Origin: Actinokineospora diospyrosa
GTDB lineage: Bacteria; Actinomycetota; Actinomycetes; Mycobacteriales; Pseudonocardiaceae
DNA length: 64,000 nt
Assembly (NCBI RefSeq): GCF_024171925.1
Contig: NZ_JAMTCO010000004.1
Span: forward strand, 248,001 to 312,000
Direction of reading: 5' to 3'
Shown here piece by piece: positions 1 through 8,671 of the stretch. The translations under genes and the position numbers were made by a program. How positions within the stretch are numbered: the first letter of the stretch is position 1; every line of letters begins with the position of its first letter. The notes under the pieces are model-generated. The model did not search any database, was not told the origin of the DNA, and saw only the letters and a list, made by a program, of their open reading frames with translations.

Positions 1-1080
1 TCGCTGCCCCGCCACGACCAGCGCCGCAAGGGGGTCGAGTACCTGCAGGGGCTGCTGCGCGCCACCGGCCGCAAGTCGATCCGCAACATCGCGCTCGCCA
101 TCGGCAACCAGGCCACCGAGCAGTACCTGCACCACTTCATCAGCGACTCGACCTGGGAGGCCGTCCCGGTGCGCCGGGCGCTGGCCGAGTACGTCGCCCG
201 GGTGGCGCCACCGCGGGCCTGGGTGGTGCGGCCGCTGCTGATCCCCAAGGCGGGCAAGCACTCCGTCGGCGTCGGCAGGCACTTCTCGGCCGACCTCGGG
301 CAGACCCTCAACGCGCAGCAGGCGATGGGCGTGTGGTCGGCGTCGGAGGAGGTGACCGCGCCGGTCAACTGGCGGCTGCACCTGCCGCGGGCGTGGGTCG
401 CCGACACCGGTAGGCGCGACCGGGCCGCGATCCCGGACTGCGTGCGCGCGGAAACCGAGCTGCAGTGCGGGATCGAGGCGTACCTGGCGGCGGCGGGGTC
501 CGCGCGGCGACCGGTCGTGCTCGACGCGCGGGCCGGTGACGTGCAAGCCGCGCTGACCCGATTACGCGGGGCGGGGGCACCGTCGCTGATGCGCGTGAGC
601 GGGACGCAGCCGGTCACCGCGGCAGACCCGGCGGCTCGACCGGGGGCCGAGCCGGTGGCGGCGCGGCAGGTCATGGCGGCGGTGCGCGAGACCCGCAAAC
701 CGGTGGCGGGCCGCTGGCCGCTGCTCGCGGCGGTGGCCAAGGTCGGGCTTCCCGGGGGACACGACGACTTGGTGCTGCTCGGCGTGGGATCGGCGGGTCA
801 ACCGTGGCCCGCGCAGCTGTGGCTCTCGGACCAGGCGGGCGCCACTCCCGCCGACCTGGTGCGGTTGAGCCGGTTGCTCGCCCGCGTCGACCACGACTTC
901 GACCGCTTCGCCGACCGGGTCGGCATGCGCGACTTCACCGGCCGCTCGTTCGCGGGCTGGCACCGGCACATGACGCTGGCCTCGGCGGCGCACGCGGTGC
1001 TGGCGGTGGCCGAGACGCTGGGCGCGCCGGTCGACCTCCCCCGCCAGCGCCGCGGCGGGAGCGGCCCCGGAGACGGCTGA
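1..1080 (+). CDS. IS701-like transposase homologue, 5' truncated by window edge, probably domesticated
   Basis: The frame is open from the first base, so the N-terminus lies outside the window; about 359 residues are visible. Landmarks of IS701-type DDE transposases are present: a HHFIS-x-STW segment, a KHSVGVGRHFS segment, a NWRLHLPRAW segment and a C-terminal GWHRHMTL segment. The catalytic residues are degraded. Where active relatives have an Asp-containing strand just before the SVGVQ-like segment, this protein reads RPLLIPKAG. The second Asp is kept (VVLDARAGD). The region that normally carries the catalytic Glu reads VDHDFDRFADRVG, with no WxIEE. It therefore looks like a transposase fold kept without transposition, a class often met in actinomycetes next to regulatory or secondary-metabolism genes. 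A perfect hairpin overlaps its stop codon. Confidence 0.75.
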   Translation, partial: SLPRHDQRRKGVEYLQGLLRATGRKSIRNIALAIGNQATEQYLHHFISDSTWEAVPVRRALAEYVARVAPPRAWVVRPLLIPKAGKHSVGVGRHFSADLGQTLNAQQAMGVWSASEEVTAPVNWRLHLPRAWVADTGRRDRAAIPDCVRAETELQCGIEAYLAAAGSARRPVVLDARAGDVQAALTRLRGAGAPSLMRVSGTQPVTAADPAARPGAEPVAARQVMAAVRETRKPVAGRWPLLAAVAKVGLPGGHDDLVLLGVGSAGQPWPAQLWLSDQAGATPADLVRLSRLLARVDHDFDRFADRVGMRDFTGRSFAGWHRHMTLASAAHAVLAVAETLGAPVDLPRQRRGGSGPGDG

Positions 1081-1120
1081 TCGGCGTACGCGGGCACCGT
1101 CCTGCCCGCGTACGCCGATC
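1079..1120. terminator. 18-bp perfect hairpin, probable bidirectional terminator
   Basis: GATCGGCGTACGCGGGCA at 1079-1096 is exactly complementary to 1103-1120, with a 6-nt loop. It begins inside the stop codon of the transposase homologue and lies between that gene and the convergent protease gene. There is no T tract, as is common in high-GC actinomycetes. Confidence 0.75.
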
Positions 1121-1169
1121 GTCCGGGCTACCGCGCGTCGCGTGCTGGCGTGGCGGTAGCGCGGTGTCC

Positions 1170-1883
1170 TCAGGTGCCGGTTTGCTGCCGGATCCAGGTC
1201 AGGTTGGCCGCGATTCCGGTGTAGAGGGTGCTGGTGGCGCACTCGCCGCCGTTGTCACCGGGCCCGTGGGTCTCCCCGACGAGGGTCCAGTTGCCCCGGG
1301 TGCCGACCACGGCGGGACCGCCGGAGTCGCCGTGGCAGGCGGAGTGGGTGCGGTCACCGGAGACGCAGACGTCGGTCGAGGCCCCGCCACCGGCGGCGCA
1401 GCGGCTGCTGGCCAGGATGGTCAGGTCGATCTCCTGCAGCGTGGTCGGCGTCGAGCAGGACGGCCAGCGCAGGCAGCCCCAGCCGAGCAGGCGCACCGCG
1501 GAGCCCGCGGCCGGGTTGGCGGTGGCCATCCTGACCGGTGCCTGCCGCGACGCGGTGCTGGTGTGCATCAGCGTCAGGTCGGTGCCGGGCTTGGTGACCC
1601 GCCGGTCGATGCGCAGCAGCTCACCGCCGGAGTTCTTGTTGGTGGAGCCGACCCGGCCCTGGGTGGCGCTACCGCAGTGGTTCGCGGTCACGATCCACTG
1701 CGGGGCCACGAGGCTGCCACCGCAGCCGTTGCTCAGCGACACCATCCAGGAGTAGGTCTCGGTCGCGTTGTGCCCGCCGATGATGGCGGGCGACTGCTCG
1801 GCGGCGTTGGACGAGCCGGTCGCCGCCAGGACGGACAGCAACACGACCCCCGCCCCGACCAGGGCAGTGAGGAATCTGCGCAT
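1170..1883 (-). CDS. secreted trypsin-like (S1) serine protease
   Basis: A 237-residue chymotrypsin-fold protease. It starts with a typical Sec signal (MRRFLTALVGAG, hydrophobic core, then SNAAEQ) followed directly by the mature-type start IIGGHNATE. The catalytic triad is visible: His in TANHCG (usually TAAHC), Asp in DLTLMH and Ser in GDSGGP. Several Cys pairs suggest disulphides, in keeping with export. The start at 1883 was chosen because the signal peptide begins there; upstream in-frame codons exist but add a non-signal stretch. It is probably an extracellular digestive protease of the streptogrisin/trypsin type. It is not obviously co-transcribed with its neighbours. Confidence 0.92.
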   Translation of the reverse strand: MRRFLTALVGAGVVLLSVLAATGSSNAAEQSPAIIGGHNATETYSWMVSLSNGCGGSLVAPQWIVTANHCGSATQGRVGSTNKNSGGELLRIDRRVTKPGTDLTLMHTSTASRQAPVRMATANPAAGSAVRLLGWGCLRWPSCSTPTTLQEIDLTILASSRCAAGGGASTDVCVSGDRTHSACHGDSGGPAVVGTRGNWTLVGETHGPGDNGGECATSTLYTGIAANLTWIRQQTGT

Positions 1884-2169
1884 AAGAGTCTTCCAATGCA
1901 GGGTTGGCGAGTACATATGGCAGCTATCTGCGCGAAATCGCGTTGACGATTTCGCCAACCGAATATGCACCCGTTCGTGATCCGCCCGCAACCCTGCGAA
2001 TACCAGAAGGTGGGATGATTTTTCCCAGTTAGCCAGACATATCGCGCGCCTTATCGCTCCGCTTTATGGCCGGAAATGCCCGCGTATATCCGTTTTGCCG
2101 CACACCGCCCGAAAGTAGGAATCCGGACAAATCCACTTCGCGGGCGGCGTGCGACACCCATACGTATAC

Positions 2170-3705
2170 CTAGCGATCAACCATCATGCTCGGCGTTCCC
2201 AGCAGGGGGACGCGGGCGGCGGCCGCCGGTGCCACCGGGTCCGGCGCGCAGGCAAGGTCGCGACGGGGCAAGGTCCCGGTGACCAGGAAGCGGTGCGCCT
2301 CGGTGATCGCACAGGAGGGCGTGCTCGGGTCGTAGGCGCCGTGGTTGCCGGTGTCCACAGTGACCATGCGCGCGCGATCTCCGAAGGCCGCGCGCATTCC
2401 CAGCGCACCCGCGTAAGGGGTTCCGGGATCGCGGCGAGTTTGCAGAAGCAGCACATTGGACGGACCGCGATCGGTGACGCGCACCGGCGGCTCAATCGGC
2501 GCGGGCCAGAAAGCGCACGGCCAGATGTTGGCCCCCATCCCGCCGAGGATCGGATAGCGGGCCCGATTGACCTCGACCTCCCGCCGGTACTGTCCGATGT
2601 CGTGCGACCAGTAGGTATCGCCGCACGTGACGGCGAGCAGCACCGCGGTGCTGTTGTCCTGCGGCACGCCCGGGACGTCCGCGGGGTCGCCCCAGCCGGG
2701 GGGCGGGCCGCCATCGGCCAGGAAGCGCCACCAGGCGCCGAGTTCGGGGAAGTAGAGGGTGTGGTAGGAGTAGGCGCGGTGGATGGCCCGGAACAGGTTG
2801 CCGTTGACCGGTCCCGCCTTCGGGTGCACCACCGGCGCACTGTCCAGTTTGGTCGCCAGCGCGAGGAACCGCTCCCGCACCTCGGCCTGCGTCGCGCCGA
2901 ACCCGCCCTCCTCGACCGCCCACGCGGCGAAGTCCGGGAACCGCGCCTCGGCCCCGCTGTCCCACAACGACCACTGCCGGTGCCACACCCGGCTCGGGTC
3001 GACGTTGGAGTCGAGGACGACCCGGTCGGTGCGCTCGGGGAACAGGGAGGCGTAAACTGCGCCGAGGTAACTGCCGTAGGAACCGCTGGAGTACGAGAGC
3101 TTGCGCTCCCCCAGGGCGATCCGGATCCGGTCCATGTCCCGCGCGGTGTTCGCGGTGGTCACGTGCCGCACGAGGTCGCCGCCGTTGGCGAGGCAGTCGC
3201 GGGCCAATTCCCTGGCGAACCCGACATTGTCGTCGATCGAACCATCCGCCGCGGGGAACGGGAGCACCCACTCGTTGGGCAACTCAGCGGCCGAACGACC
3301 GCAGGTGATCGGCGTGCTGTACCCGACACCGCGCGGGTCGAACCCGATGAGGTCGAACCGGTCGAGCACCTCCCGCGAATACGCCAACGCGTACCGGCTG
3401 GGCAGGAACAGACTGGCCTCCCCCGGCCCACCCCCGTTGTGCAGCAACACCCCCCGCCGCAACCCGGGCTTCGCCGTCGCCAGCCGCGAGACCGTGAGCT
3501 TGATCTTCTTCCCACCCGGCGCCCGGTAGTCCAGCGGCACCTCGAGCACCGCGCACCGCAGCCGCGGGTCGGCGGGCCCCGGGTCGGGTGGGCACTGCCC
3601 CCACACCAACCCCGGCCCCGCCGCCACCTCAGCCGCGGCCGGTACGGCACCACCTAACGCCGCGGCCAACACCACCACACCGAGCACCACCCGAACCCGT
3701 TTCAT
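2170..3705 (-). CDS. secreted alpha/beta hydrolase, tripeptidyl aminopeptidase (Tap) family
   Basis: A 511-residue protein with an N-terminal signal peptide (MKRVRVVLGVVVLAAALGG). The N-terminal half is an alpha/beta hydrolase: an oxyanion segment NGGGPGEA, a GFDPRGVGYS strand-turn and the nucleophile elbow SGSYGSYLG. The C-terminal half is the TAP-like domain with the acid in RRDPGTP and the His in GNHGAYD. Known relatives (Streptomyces Tap and Slp proteins) release tripeptides from the N-termini of secreted proteins; some family members hydrolyse other esters or amides. The start at 3705 is set by the signal peptide; longer upstream reading has no such character. It lies in the same direction as the downstream S1 protease gene but 286 bp apart, so co-transcription is uncertain. 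Confidence 0.9.
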   Translation of the reverse strand: MKRVRVVLGVVVLAAALGGAVPAAAEVAAGPGLVWGQCPPDPGPADPRLRCAVLEVPLDYRAPGGKKIKLTVSRLATAKPGLRRGVLLHNGGGPGEASLFLPSRYALAYSREVLDRFDLIGFDPRGVGYSTPITCGRSAAELPNEWVLPFPAADGSIDDNVGFARELARDCLANGGDLVRHVTTANTARDMDRIRIALGERKLSYSSGSYGSYLGAVYASLFPERTDRVVLDSNVDPSRVWHRQWSLWDSGAEARFPDFAAWAVEEGGFGATQAEVRERFLALATKLDSAPVVHPKAGPVNGNLFRAIHRAYSYHTLYFPELGAWWRFLADGGPPPGWGDPADVPGVPQDNSTAVLLAVTCGDTYWSHDIGQYRREVEVNRARYPILGGMGANIWPCAFWPAPIEPPVRVTDRGPSNVLLLQTRRDPGTPYAGALGMRAAFGDRARMVTVDTGNHGAYDPSTPSCAITEAHRFLVTGTLPRRDLACAPDPVAPAAAARVPLLGTPSMMVDR

Positions 3706-3788
3706 GATCAGACCATAGGGACGTCTCGACCACCCCGTCCAGATCGGGTTCCGCCGGAATTTCCCTTGGCCATCAAGCATTTTCAGGC

Positions 3789-4898
3789 TCAGCGCGGCGC
3801 GCTGAAGAAGGCGCGGATGTCGGTCGCCACGAGGTCCGGCACCTCCAGGGCGGCGAAGTGGCCGCCATGGTCGAACCGGCTCCAGTGGACGATGGCGCTG
3901 TTGTCCCGCTCGGCGAAGACCTTGATCGTCTGGAAATCGTCGGCGAACACCGCGACGCCGGTCCGGGAAGTGTTGACCGCCGTGTTCTCGGGGGCCTCGG
4001 CGTTCTCGTAGTACGACCGGGTCATGCCCGCCGCGGCGTTGGTGAACCAGGCCACCGACACCTCCAGCAGCACGGTCTCCAGCGGGACCAGCGACGTGCC
4101 GTTGCCGAAGGAGTTGAACAACTCGCTGTAGGCGAGCAGGCCGAGCGGGGAATCGCTCAGGCCTGCGGCGATGGTCTGCGGACGGCTCGCGTTCATCGTG
4201 TTGTAGCCGCCGACTTTCTGGAACCACTGCATGTGCTCGAGGCCCGCGTAATCGCGCGGCTCCAAGCGCTCGAACTCCCCCGGGTCGCCCGAGGGGAAGG
4301 AGAACAGTTGCAGTACGTGCAAGCCGAGGAATCCCTCCGGGGCGAGCAGGCCCAATTCGCGGGCGATGATGGCGCCTTGATCCGAGCCGTGCGCGCCATA
4401 GCCGGTGTAACCGAGGCGGCGCATCAGGGTGTCGTAGGCGCGGGCGGTGCGGGCCGAGGTCCAGCCGGACTCGGTGACGGGGGTGGAGAACCCGAACCCG
4501 GGCGCGTCCGGGATCACCAGGTGGAACGCCTGGCCGTCCGCGTTGACCAGCTGGTCGATCATGCCCAGGTAGTCGACCGAGGAACCCGGGTAGGTGTGCA
4601 GGAGCAACAGCGGGATCGCGTCAGCGCGCGGCGACTCGACGTGGATGAAGTGGATCGGCTGCCCGTCGATGTCGGTGATGAAGTGCGGGTGCGCGTTGAT
4701 CCGCTCCTCGGCCGCCCGCCAGTCGAACTCCCGCCACGCCGCGACGGCCTCGCGCAGGTAGTGGTTCGGCGTGCCGGTCGCCCAGTCGTCCCCGGGCGCG
4801 GGCTGCGGAAGACGGGTGCGGGCCAGGCGGTCAGCCAGGTCGTCCACCTCAGCCTGGACGATCTCAACGCGGAAGGGGCGGATGCTCGTGTTCGTCAT
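3789..4898 (-). CDS. epoxide hydrolase (EHN-type alpha/beta hydrolase)
   Basis: 369 residues, the usual length of the microsomal-type epoxide hydrolases with an EHN N-terminal domain. The N-terminus (IRPFRVEIVQAEVDDLADRL) is typical of that domain. The oxyanion segment is HTYPGSS, the nucleophilic Asp lies in HGSDQGA, and the base His lies in DHGGHFAALE near the C-terminus. It is a soluble enzyme that opens epoxides to diols through an Asp-ester intermediate; the substrate cannot be told. It is divergent from a WYL regulator whose promoter region carries two operator-like repeats, so it is probably that regulator's target. Confidence 0.93.
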   Translation of the reverse strand: MTNTSIRPFRVEIVQAEVDDLADRLARTRLPQPAPGDDWATGTPNHYLREAVAAWREFDWRAAEERINAHPHFITDIDGQPIHFIHVESPRADAIPLLLLHTYPGSSVDYLGMIDQLVNADGQAFHLVIPDAPGFGFSTPVTESGWTSARTARAYDTLMRRLGYTGYGAHGSDQGAIIARELGLLAPEGFLGLHVLQLFSFPSGDPGEFERLEPRDYAGLEHMQWFQKVGGYNTMNASRPQTIAAGLSDSPLGLLAYSELFNSFGNGTSLVPLETVLLEVSVAWFTNAAAGMTRSYYENAEAPENTAVNTSRTGVAVFADDFQTIKVFAERDNSAIVHWSRFDHGGHFAALEVPDLVATDIRAFFSAPR

Positions 4899-4921
4899 GG
4901 CAGTAACGCTAGAGTGCCTAT

Positions 4922-5007
4922 AGGAACGTTTACTTCCTAATTGACGCGACGGTGCAACTCAGGAAACTGCCGCAGCACCAGAGCTCTTACAGGAACACCC
5001 ACTTCCC
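4922..5007. promoter_or_regulatory. two operator-like repeats AGGAA-N7-TTCCY in a divergent promoter region
   Basis: Copy 1 is AGGAA (4922-4926), seven bases, TTCCT (4934-4938). Copy 2 is AGGAA (4991-4995), seven bases, TTCCC (5003-5007). The copies have identical spacing and lie 69 bp apart between the epoxide hydrolase start (4898) and the regulator start (5025). Dyad symmetry and duplication fit binding by the adjacent WYL regulator. Confidence 0.6.
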
Positions 5008-5024
5008 GACTGACGGAGGCGTTC

Positions 5025-5969
5025 GTGGCCGATACACCGGCTCGGCTACTCGCCCTGCTGTCGCTGTTGCAGTCCCGGCCGGTGTGGAGCGGCACCGAGC
5101 TGGCTGAGCGCCTCGGCGTCACCACCCGGACCGTCCGCACGGACATCGAGCGGCTGCGCGGCCTGGACTACCCCGTCCACGCCACCCGGGGCGCCACCGG
5201 CGGATACCGGCTCGGCGCGGGCGGGAAGCTGCCCCCGCTGCTGCTCGACGACGAGGAAGCGGTCGCGGTGGCCATCGGGTTGCGGGCGGGTCGCGGCATC
5301 GCGGGCATCGAGGCGGCCAGCGGCCGTGCTCTCGCCAAGCTCGAACAGGTCCTGCCCCCGCGCCTACGACCCGCGGTCGAGGCGCTGTCGTCGGCGGTCG
5401 AGCACGCTCCCGAGAACACGGCTACCGACGCCCCCGATCCGGAGGTCGACCCGGGCGTGCTGCGCGCGGTCGCGACCGCCATCCACGGCGTCGAACAGTT
5501 CCGCTTCGACTACGACGACGCCCCGCGCTTGGTCGAGCCCTACCGGCTGCTGTCCTGGCAGCGCCGCTGGTACCTCGTCGCCCGCGACCCCGCCACCGGC
5601 GAGTGGGACCTCTTCCGCGCGGACCGGATCGCCCCGCGCATGCGCACCCACCGCCGCTTCGCCCCGATCCCGATCGAGGACGGCGACTACACGGCGTTCG
5701 CGATGCGCCGGGTCGCCAGCAGCGGGTGGAACGTGCACGCCCGGCTGCGCGTCGGTGCCCCTGCCGAGACCGTCCTGGCCCGGATCAACCCCGCCGTCGG
5801 CGTCGTCGAGGCGGTCGACGAGTCCACCTCCGTCTTGGTCACCGGCGCTGACTCGCTGGAGACGGTGGCCGTCTTCGCGGGCCTGCTCGGCCTGGACTTC
5901 ACCGTCGAGTCCCCGGCCGAGCTGCGGCCCCTGCTGCGCGCGCTAGCCGAGCGTTACGCCCGCGCGTGA
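5025..5969 (+). CDS. YafY-type transcriptional regulator (HTH + WYL domain)
   Basis: 314 residues starting at GTG 5025, which has a GGAGG ribosome site six bases upstream; the longer TTG reading adds a sequence without domain character. The N-terminus is a DeoR/HTH_11 winged helix (LSLLQSRPVWSGTELAERLGVTTRTVR in outline). The middle carries the WYL hallmark modified to RRWYLVARD, followed by the C-terminal WCX-like extension. WYL proteins bind small ligands or nucleic acid and usually act on neighbouring genes. Divergent placement and the paired dyads suggest autoregulation and control of the epoxide hydrolase. Confidence 0.92.
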   Translation: MADTPARLLALLSLLQSRPVWSGTELAERLGVTTRTVRTDIERLRGLDYPVHATRGATGGYRLGAGGKLPPLLLDDEEAVAVAIGLRAGRGIAGIEAASGRALAKLEQVLPPRLRPAVEALSSAVEHAPENTATDAPDPEVDPGVLRAVATAIHGVEQFRFDYDDAPRLVEPYRLLSWQRRWYLVARDPATGEWDLFRADRIAPRMRTHRRFAPIPIEDGDYTAFAMRRVASSGWNVHARLRVGAPAETVLARINPAVGVVEAVDESTSVLVTGADSLETVAVFAGLLGLDFTVESPAELRPLLRALAERYARA

Positions 5970-6000
5970 CCACAGCACCCGGATTGCGCCCGGCCCGCAG

Positions 6001-7251
6001 TCAGCGGACGGCTAGTGCGGCGGCAGGGCTAAGAGGGAGAGTTGGGAACAGGGTGGCCTGGTAGGCGTGATAGGTGTCCGGCTTGCCCGCCCATACCCCC
6101 GCCGACGGGCTGCCGTCTGGGGATAGTTCGTGCCTCCACCCGCCGACGGGGTCTATGTGGTGCTTACGGGCGTACTCCCAGAAAGTCACGTACCAGTCGG
6201 CGTAAGGGTCTTCGCCGGTGCGAGCTCGGAGGGCGGAGGCGGCCATGATGGCTTCCGCGATCACCCAGTGCATTCGCTCGCGCACCACAGGTAGGTCGTC
6301 CCAGTCGAGGGTGTAAACGAAGCCCAGGTAGCCGTCTACGCCCCAGCCGCGCCGTACCGAGGAGTCGAAGAGGGCCCGCGCGTCGGGCAGCAACCACGCG
6401 GGGGCATCCTCGCCGAGGGTGGCCTCCAGGTGCAGCAGCAGGCGGGCCCACTCAAGCCAGTGACCGATGGTGGAGCCGAAGGGGCGGAAGGGGTGCCTGG
6501 GGTTCGAGCTGTTGTAGTCGAGGTCGGGTCGCCAGTCTTCGGTGAAGTGCTCCGGGACGCGCCAACCGTGGGCGGCGGACGTGACGTGCACGATTCGCTC
6601 AGCTAGACCTAGCGCTCGCTGGTGCCAGATCTTGTCCCCGGTGACATCACCAGCGGCCAGGAACGCCTCTACAAAGTGCATCGTGCTGTTCGCCCCGCGA
6701 TAGGCCTCCGTCGTCGACCACGCGCGGTCCCAACTCTCGAACGGTAGGCCTACCTCGACATCCCAGAACCGGGTGCCGATTACCTCTAGAGCCTCCGTCA
6801 ACAACTCTTCGGCACCCGGCCGTCCCGCAGCGTGCGCACTACACGCGGCAAGCAGGACGAAGGAGTGCTCGTAGGCGGCCTTAGTCGTATCGGCCACCGA
6901 GGCGAACCAGCCACCGTGCTGGTCGTCGTGAAGGCGGCCACGCAGGGCAGCGATGCCGTGGTCCGCTAGAGCTGCCGCGTCAGGATCGCCCAAGCCGTGC
7001 TCTAGGGAGAAGACGTGAGTCATCCGGGCCGTGATCCATGTGGCTACCGGCTGCTCGGCGACCCTGCCGCCCGACGCGTCCAGCCAACCGAAGCCCCCCG
7101 CAGGATCAGCGGCCTTGGCGGCGAAGGTGACGAGGGCGCGCCGTTGCGCCGCGAGCCAGGTGGGATCGGTCACGGGCACGTCCTCACACTCGGGGATGTC
7201 CGCCCATTCTGTCGTGAATCCCGGCGGATCGAAGCCCCGAGTCCAAGTCAC
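6001..7251 (-). CDS. AGE-family aldose-ketose isomerase (mannose isomerase / YihS-like)
   Basis: 416 residues matching the N-acylglucosamine 2-epimerase (alpha/alpha barrel) superfamily. The diagnostic C-terminal segment is [13 protein letters not shown], close to the GKPDIYH signature of the YihS/mannose isomerase branch rather than true N-acylglucosamine epimerases. Other conserved His-bearing segments ([23 protein letters not shown]) are present. The likely reaction is interconversion of mannose with fructose, or of a related sugar. A shorter GTG start about 25 codons in ([10 protein letters not shown]) is possible. It is divergent from cmk. Confidence 0.85.
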   Translation of the reverse strand: MTWTRGFDPPGFTTEWADIPECEDVPVTDPTWLAAQRRALVTFAAKAADPAGGFGWLDASGGRVAEQPVATWITARMTHVFSLEHGLGDPDAAALADHGIAALRGRLHDDQHGGWFASVADTTKAAYEHSFVLLAACSAHAAGRPGAEELLTEALEVIGTRFWDVEVGLPFESWDRAWSTTEAYRGANSTMHFVEAFLAAGDVTGDKIWHQRALGLAERIVHVTSAAHGWRVPEHFTEDWRPDLDYNSSNPRHPFRPFGSTIGHWLEWARLLLHLEATLGEDAPAWLLPDARALFDSSVRRGWGVDGYLGFVYTLDWDDLPVVRERMHWVIAEAIMAASALRARTGEDPYADWYVTFWEYARKHHIDPVGGWRHELSPDGSPSAGVWAGKPDTYHAYQATLFPTLPLSPAAALAVR

Positions 7252-7310
7252 ACGAACACGGCCAGGCAGAATGGTGCGCCAAAGGTCGGCCAGGCGAGCT
7301 GAAGGAGCAT

Positions 7311-8033
7311 GTGGTGGGACAGGGTGAGCTGCGGGGCGTCGTCGCGTTGGACGGCCCGTCTGGCACCGGTAAGTCCACCGTCGCCCGCAGGCTCGCCAGC
7401 GCTCTTGGGGCTGCCTACCTCGACACGGGCGCTATGTACCGGGCTGTGACGCTGGCGGTACTGCGCGCGGACGTAGACCAGGAGGACGGCGCCGCCGTGC
7501 TGCGGTGCGCGGAGACAGCCGACCTGCACATCGGCACCGACCCGACCTCCGCCGACGTGCGGCTCGGCGCCGAGGACGTGTCGACCGAGATCCGCGGCGC
7601 CCGGGTGACCCAGGCCGTGTCCGCGGTGTCGGCCGTGCCGAAGGTCCGCGAACTGCTGGTCGCGACGCAGCGCCGGATCATCAGCGAGGCCAAGGGGCGG
7701 CTGGGCGGCATCGTGGTCGAGGGCCGCGATATCGGCACCGTGGTCGTGCCCGACGCCGCGCTCAAGGTCTACCTGACCGCTTCCGCCGACGCCCGCGCCG
7801 CCCGCCGCACCGCCCAGGACAGCGCCGCGGGCCGCGGTTCCACTGTGGACGCCACGCTGGCCGACGTGCAGCGCCGCGACCTGCTGGACTCCACCCGGGC
7901 GGCCTCCCCGCTGCGCCCCGCCGTCGACGCCGTCGAGGTCGACACGACCGACCTGGACGTCAACGGCGTGCTGGAGCGGCTGCTGTCGATGGTCCGCGAG
8001 CGGGGTCTGCGCGATGTGGCGGCGACCCGGTGA
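7311..8033 (+). CDS. cmk: cytidylate kinase
   Basis: 240 residues. The P-loop GPSGTGKST is at residues 15-23, followed by the CMP-binding region [10 protein letters not shown] and the [12 protein letters not shown] segment. It phosphorylates CMP and dCMP. The GTG start has an AGGAG site about 6 bases upstream. The stop overlaps the next start by four bases (GTGA, 8030-8033), so it is translationally coupled to the acyltransferase and through it to der. Confidence 0.97.
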   Translation: MVGQGELRGVVALDGPSGTGKSTVARRLASALGAAYLDTGAMYRAVTLAVLRADVDQEDGAAVLRCAETADLHIGTDPTSADVRLGAEDVSTEIRGARVTQAVSAVSAVPKVRELLVATQRRIISEAKGRLGGIVVEGRDIGTVVVPDAALKVYLTASADARAARRTAQDSAAGRGSTVDATLADVQRRDLLDSTRAASPLRPAVDAVEVDTTDLDVNGVLERLLSMVRERGLRDVAATR

Positions 8034-8671
8034 CCCACCTGCCCGCCGGGGCCAAGCCCTGGCTGCACGACGTGTGCCGGCTGATCGGCCGGGTCGTCTT
8101 CCGGCCTGCGCTGCGGCTGCGGATCGAGGGCTCGGGTCGGGTCCCGCGCTCCGGCCCGGTGGTGCTGGTGGCCAACCACAGCTCGATGCTGGAACCCCAG
8201 CTGATCTTCGGAATGCTGCCGCGCCGGTCGGTGTTCCTGGTTAAAGACGAACTGTTCCGCGGAGTGGCGGGCTGGGGGCTGCGCGCCATCGGGCAGATCC
8301 CGGTGCGTCGCGGTTCGGTCGACCGGACACCGCTCACTACCGCGGTCGGCATCCTCCGCGACGGGGGGCTTGTCGGGATCTTCCCGGAAGGCACGCGTGG
8401 CTCCGGTGACGTCGCCGCCGCTGAACAAGGGGCGGCATGGCTGGTCCGCACGACCGGCGCGGTAGTGCTACCGATCGCCACCCGGGGTACCCGCAGGCCA
8501 GAGGGTGGCAAACGGCGCTTTAGGCCCCCGGTGGACGTGCTGGTGGGTGAACCCTTCACGCTCACTGTGGGCAAGGGACGTGCCGGGCTCGTCTCGGCCA
8601 CCGAAGAGATCCGGGCCCGCTTAGCGGACCTGGTCCGAGAACTCGATGTTGCACGGAAGACGGGATCATGA
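8030..8671 (+). CDS. 1-acylglycerol-3-phosphate acyltransferase-like protein (PlsC family)
   Basis: 213 residues starting at GTG 8030 in the overlap with cmk. Motif I reads NHSSMLE, so the usual H-x4-D is H-x4-E. Motif III is FPEGTRG. The segment [12 protein letters not shown] and the proline-rich [12 protein letters not shown] match motifs II and IV. The expected role is acylation of lysophosphatidic acid at the inner membrane. The gene overlaps der by ATGA. The cmk-plsC-der order is familiar from actinomycetes. The Glu in motif I is unusual and may alter activity. Confidence 0.9.
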   Translation: MTHLPAGAKPWLHDVCRLIGRVVFRPALRLRIEGSGRVPRSGPVVLVANHSSMLEPQLIFGMLPRRSVFLVKDELFRGVAGWGLRAIGQIPVRRGSVDRTPLTTAVGILRDGGLVGIFPEGTRGSGDVAAAEQGAAWLVRTTGAVVLPIATRGTRRPEGGKRRFRPPVDVLVGEPFTLTVGKGRAGLVSATEEIRARLADLVRELDVARKTGS

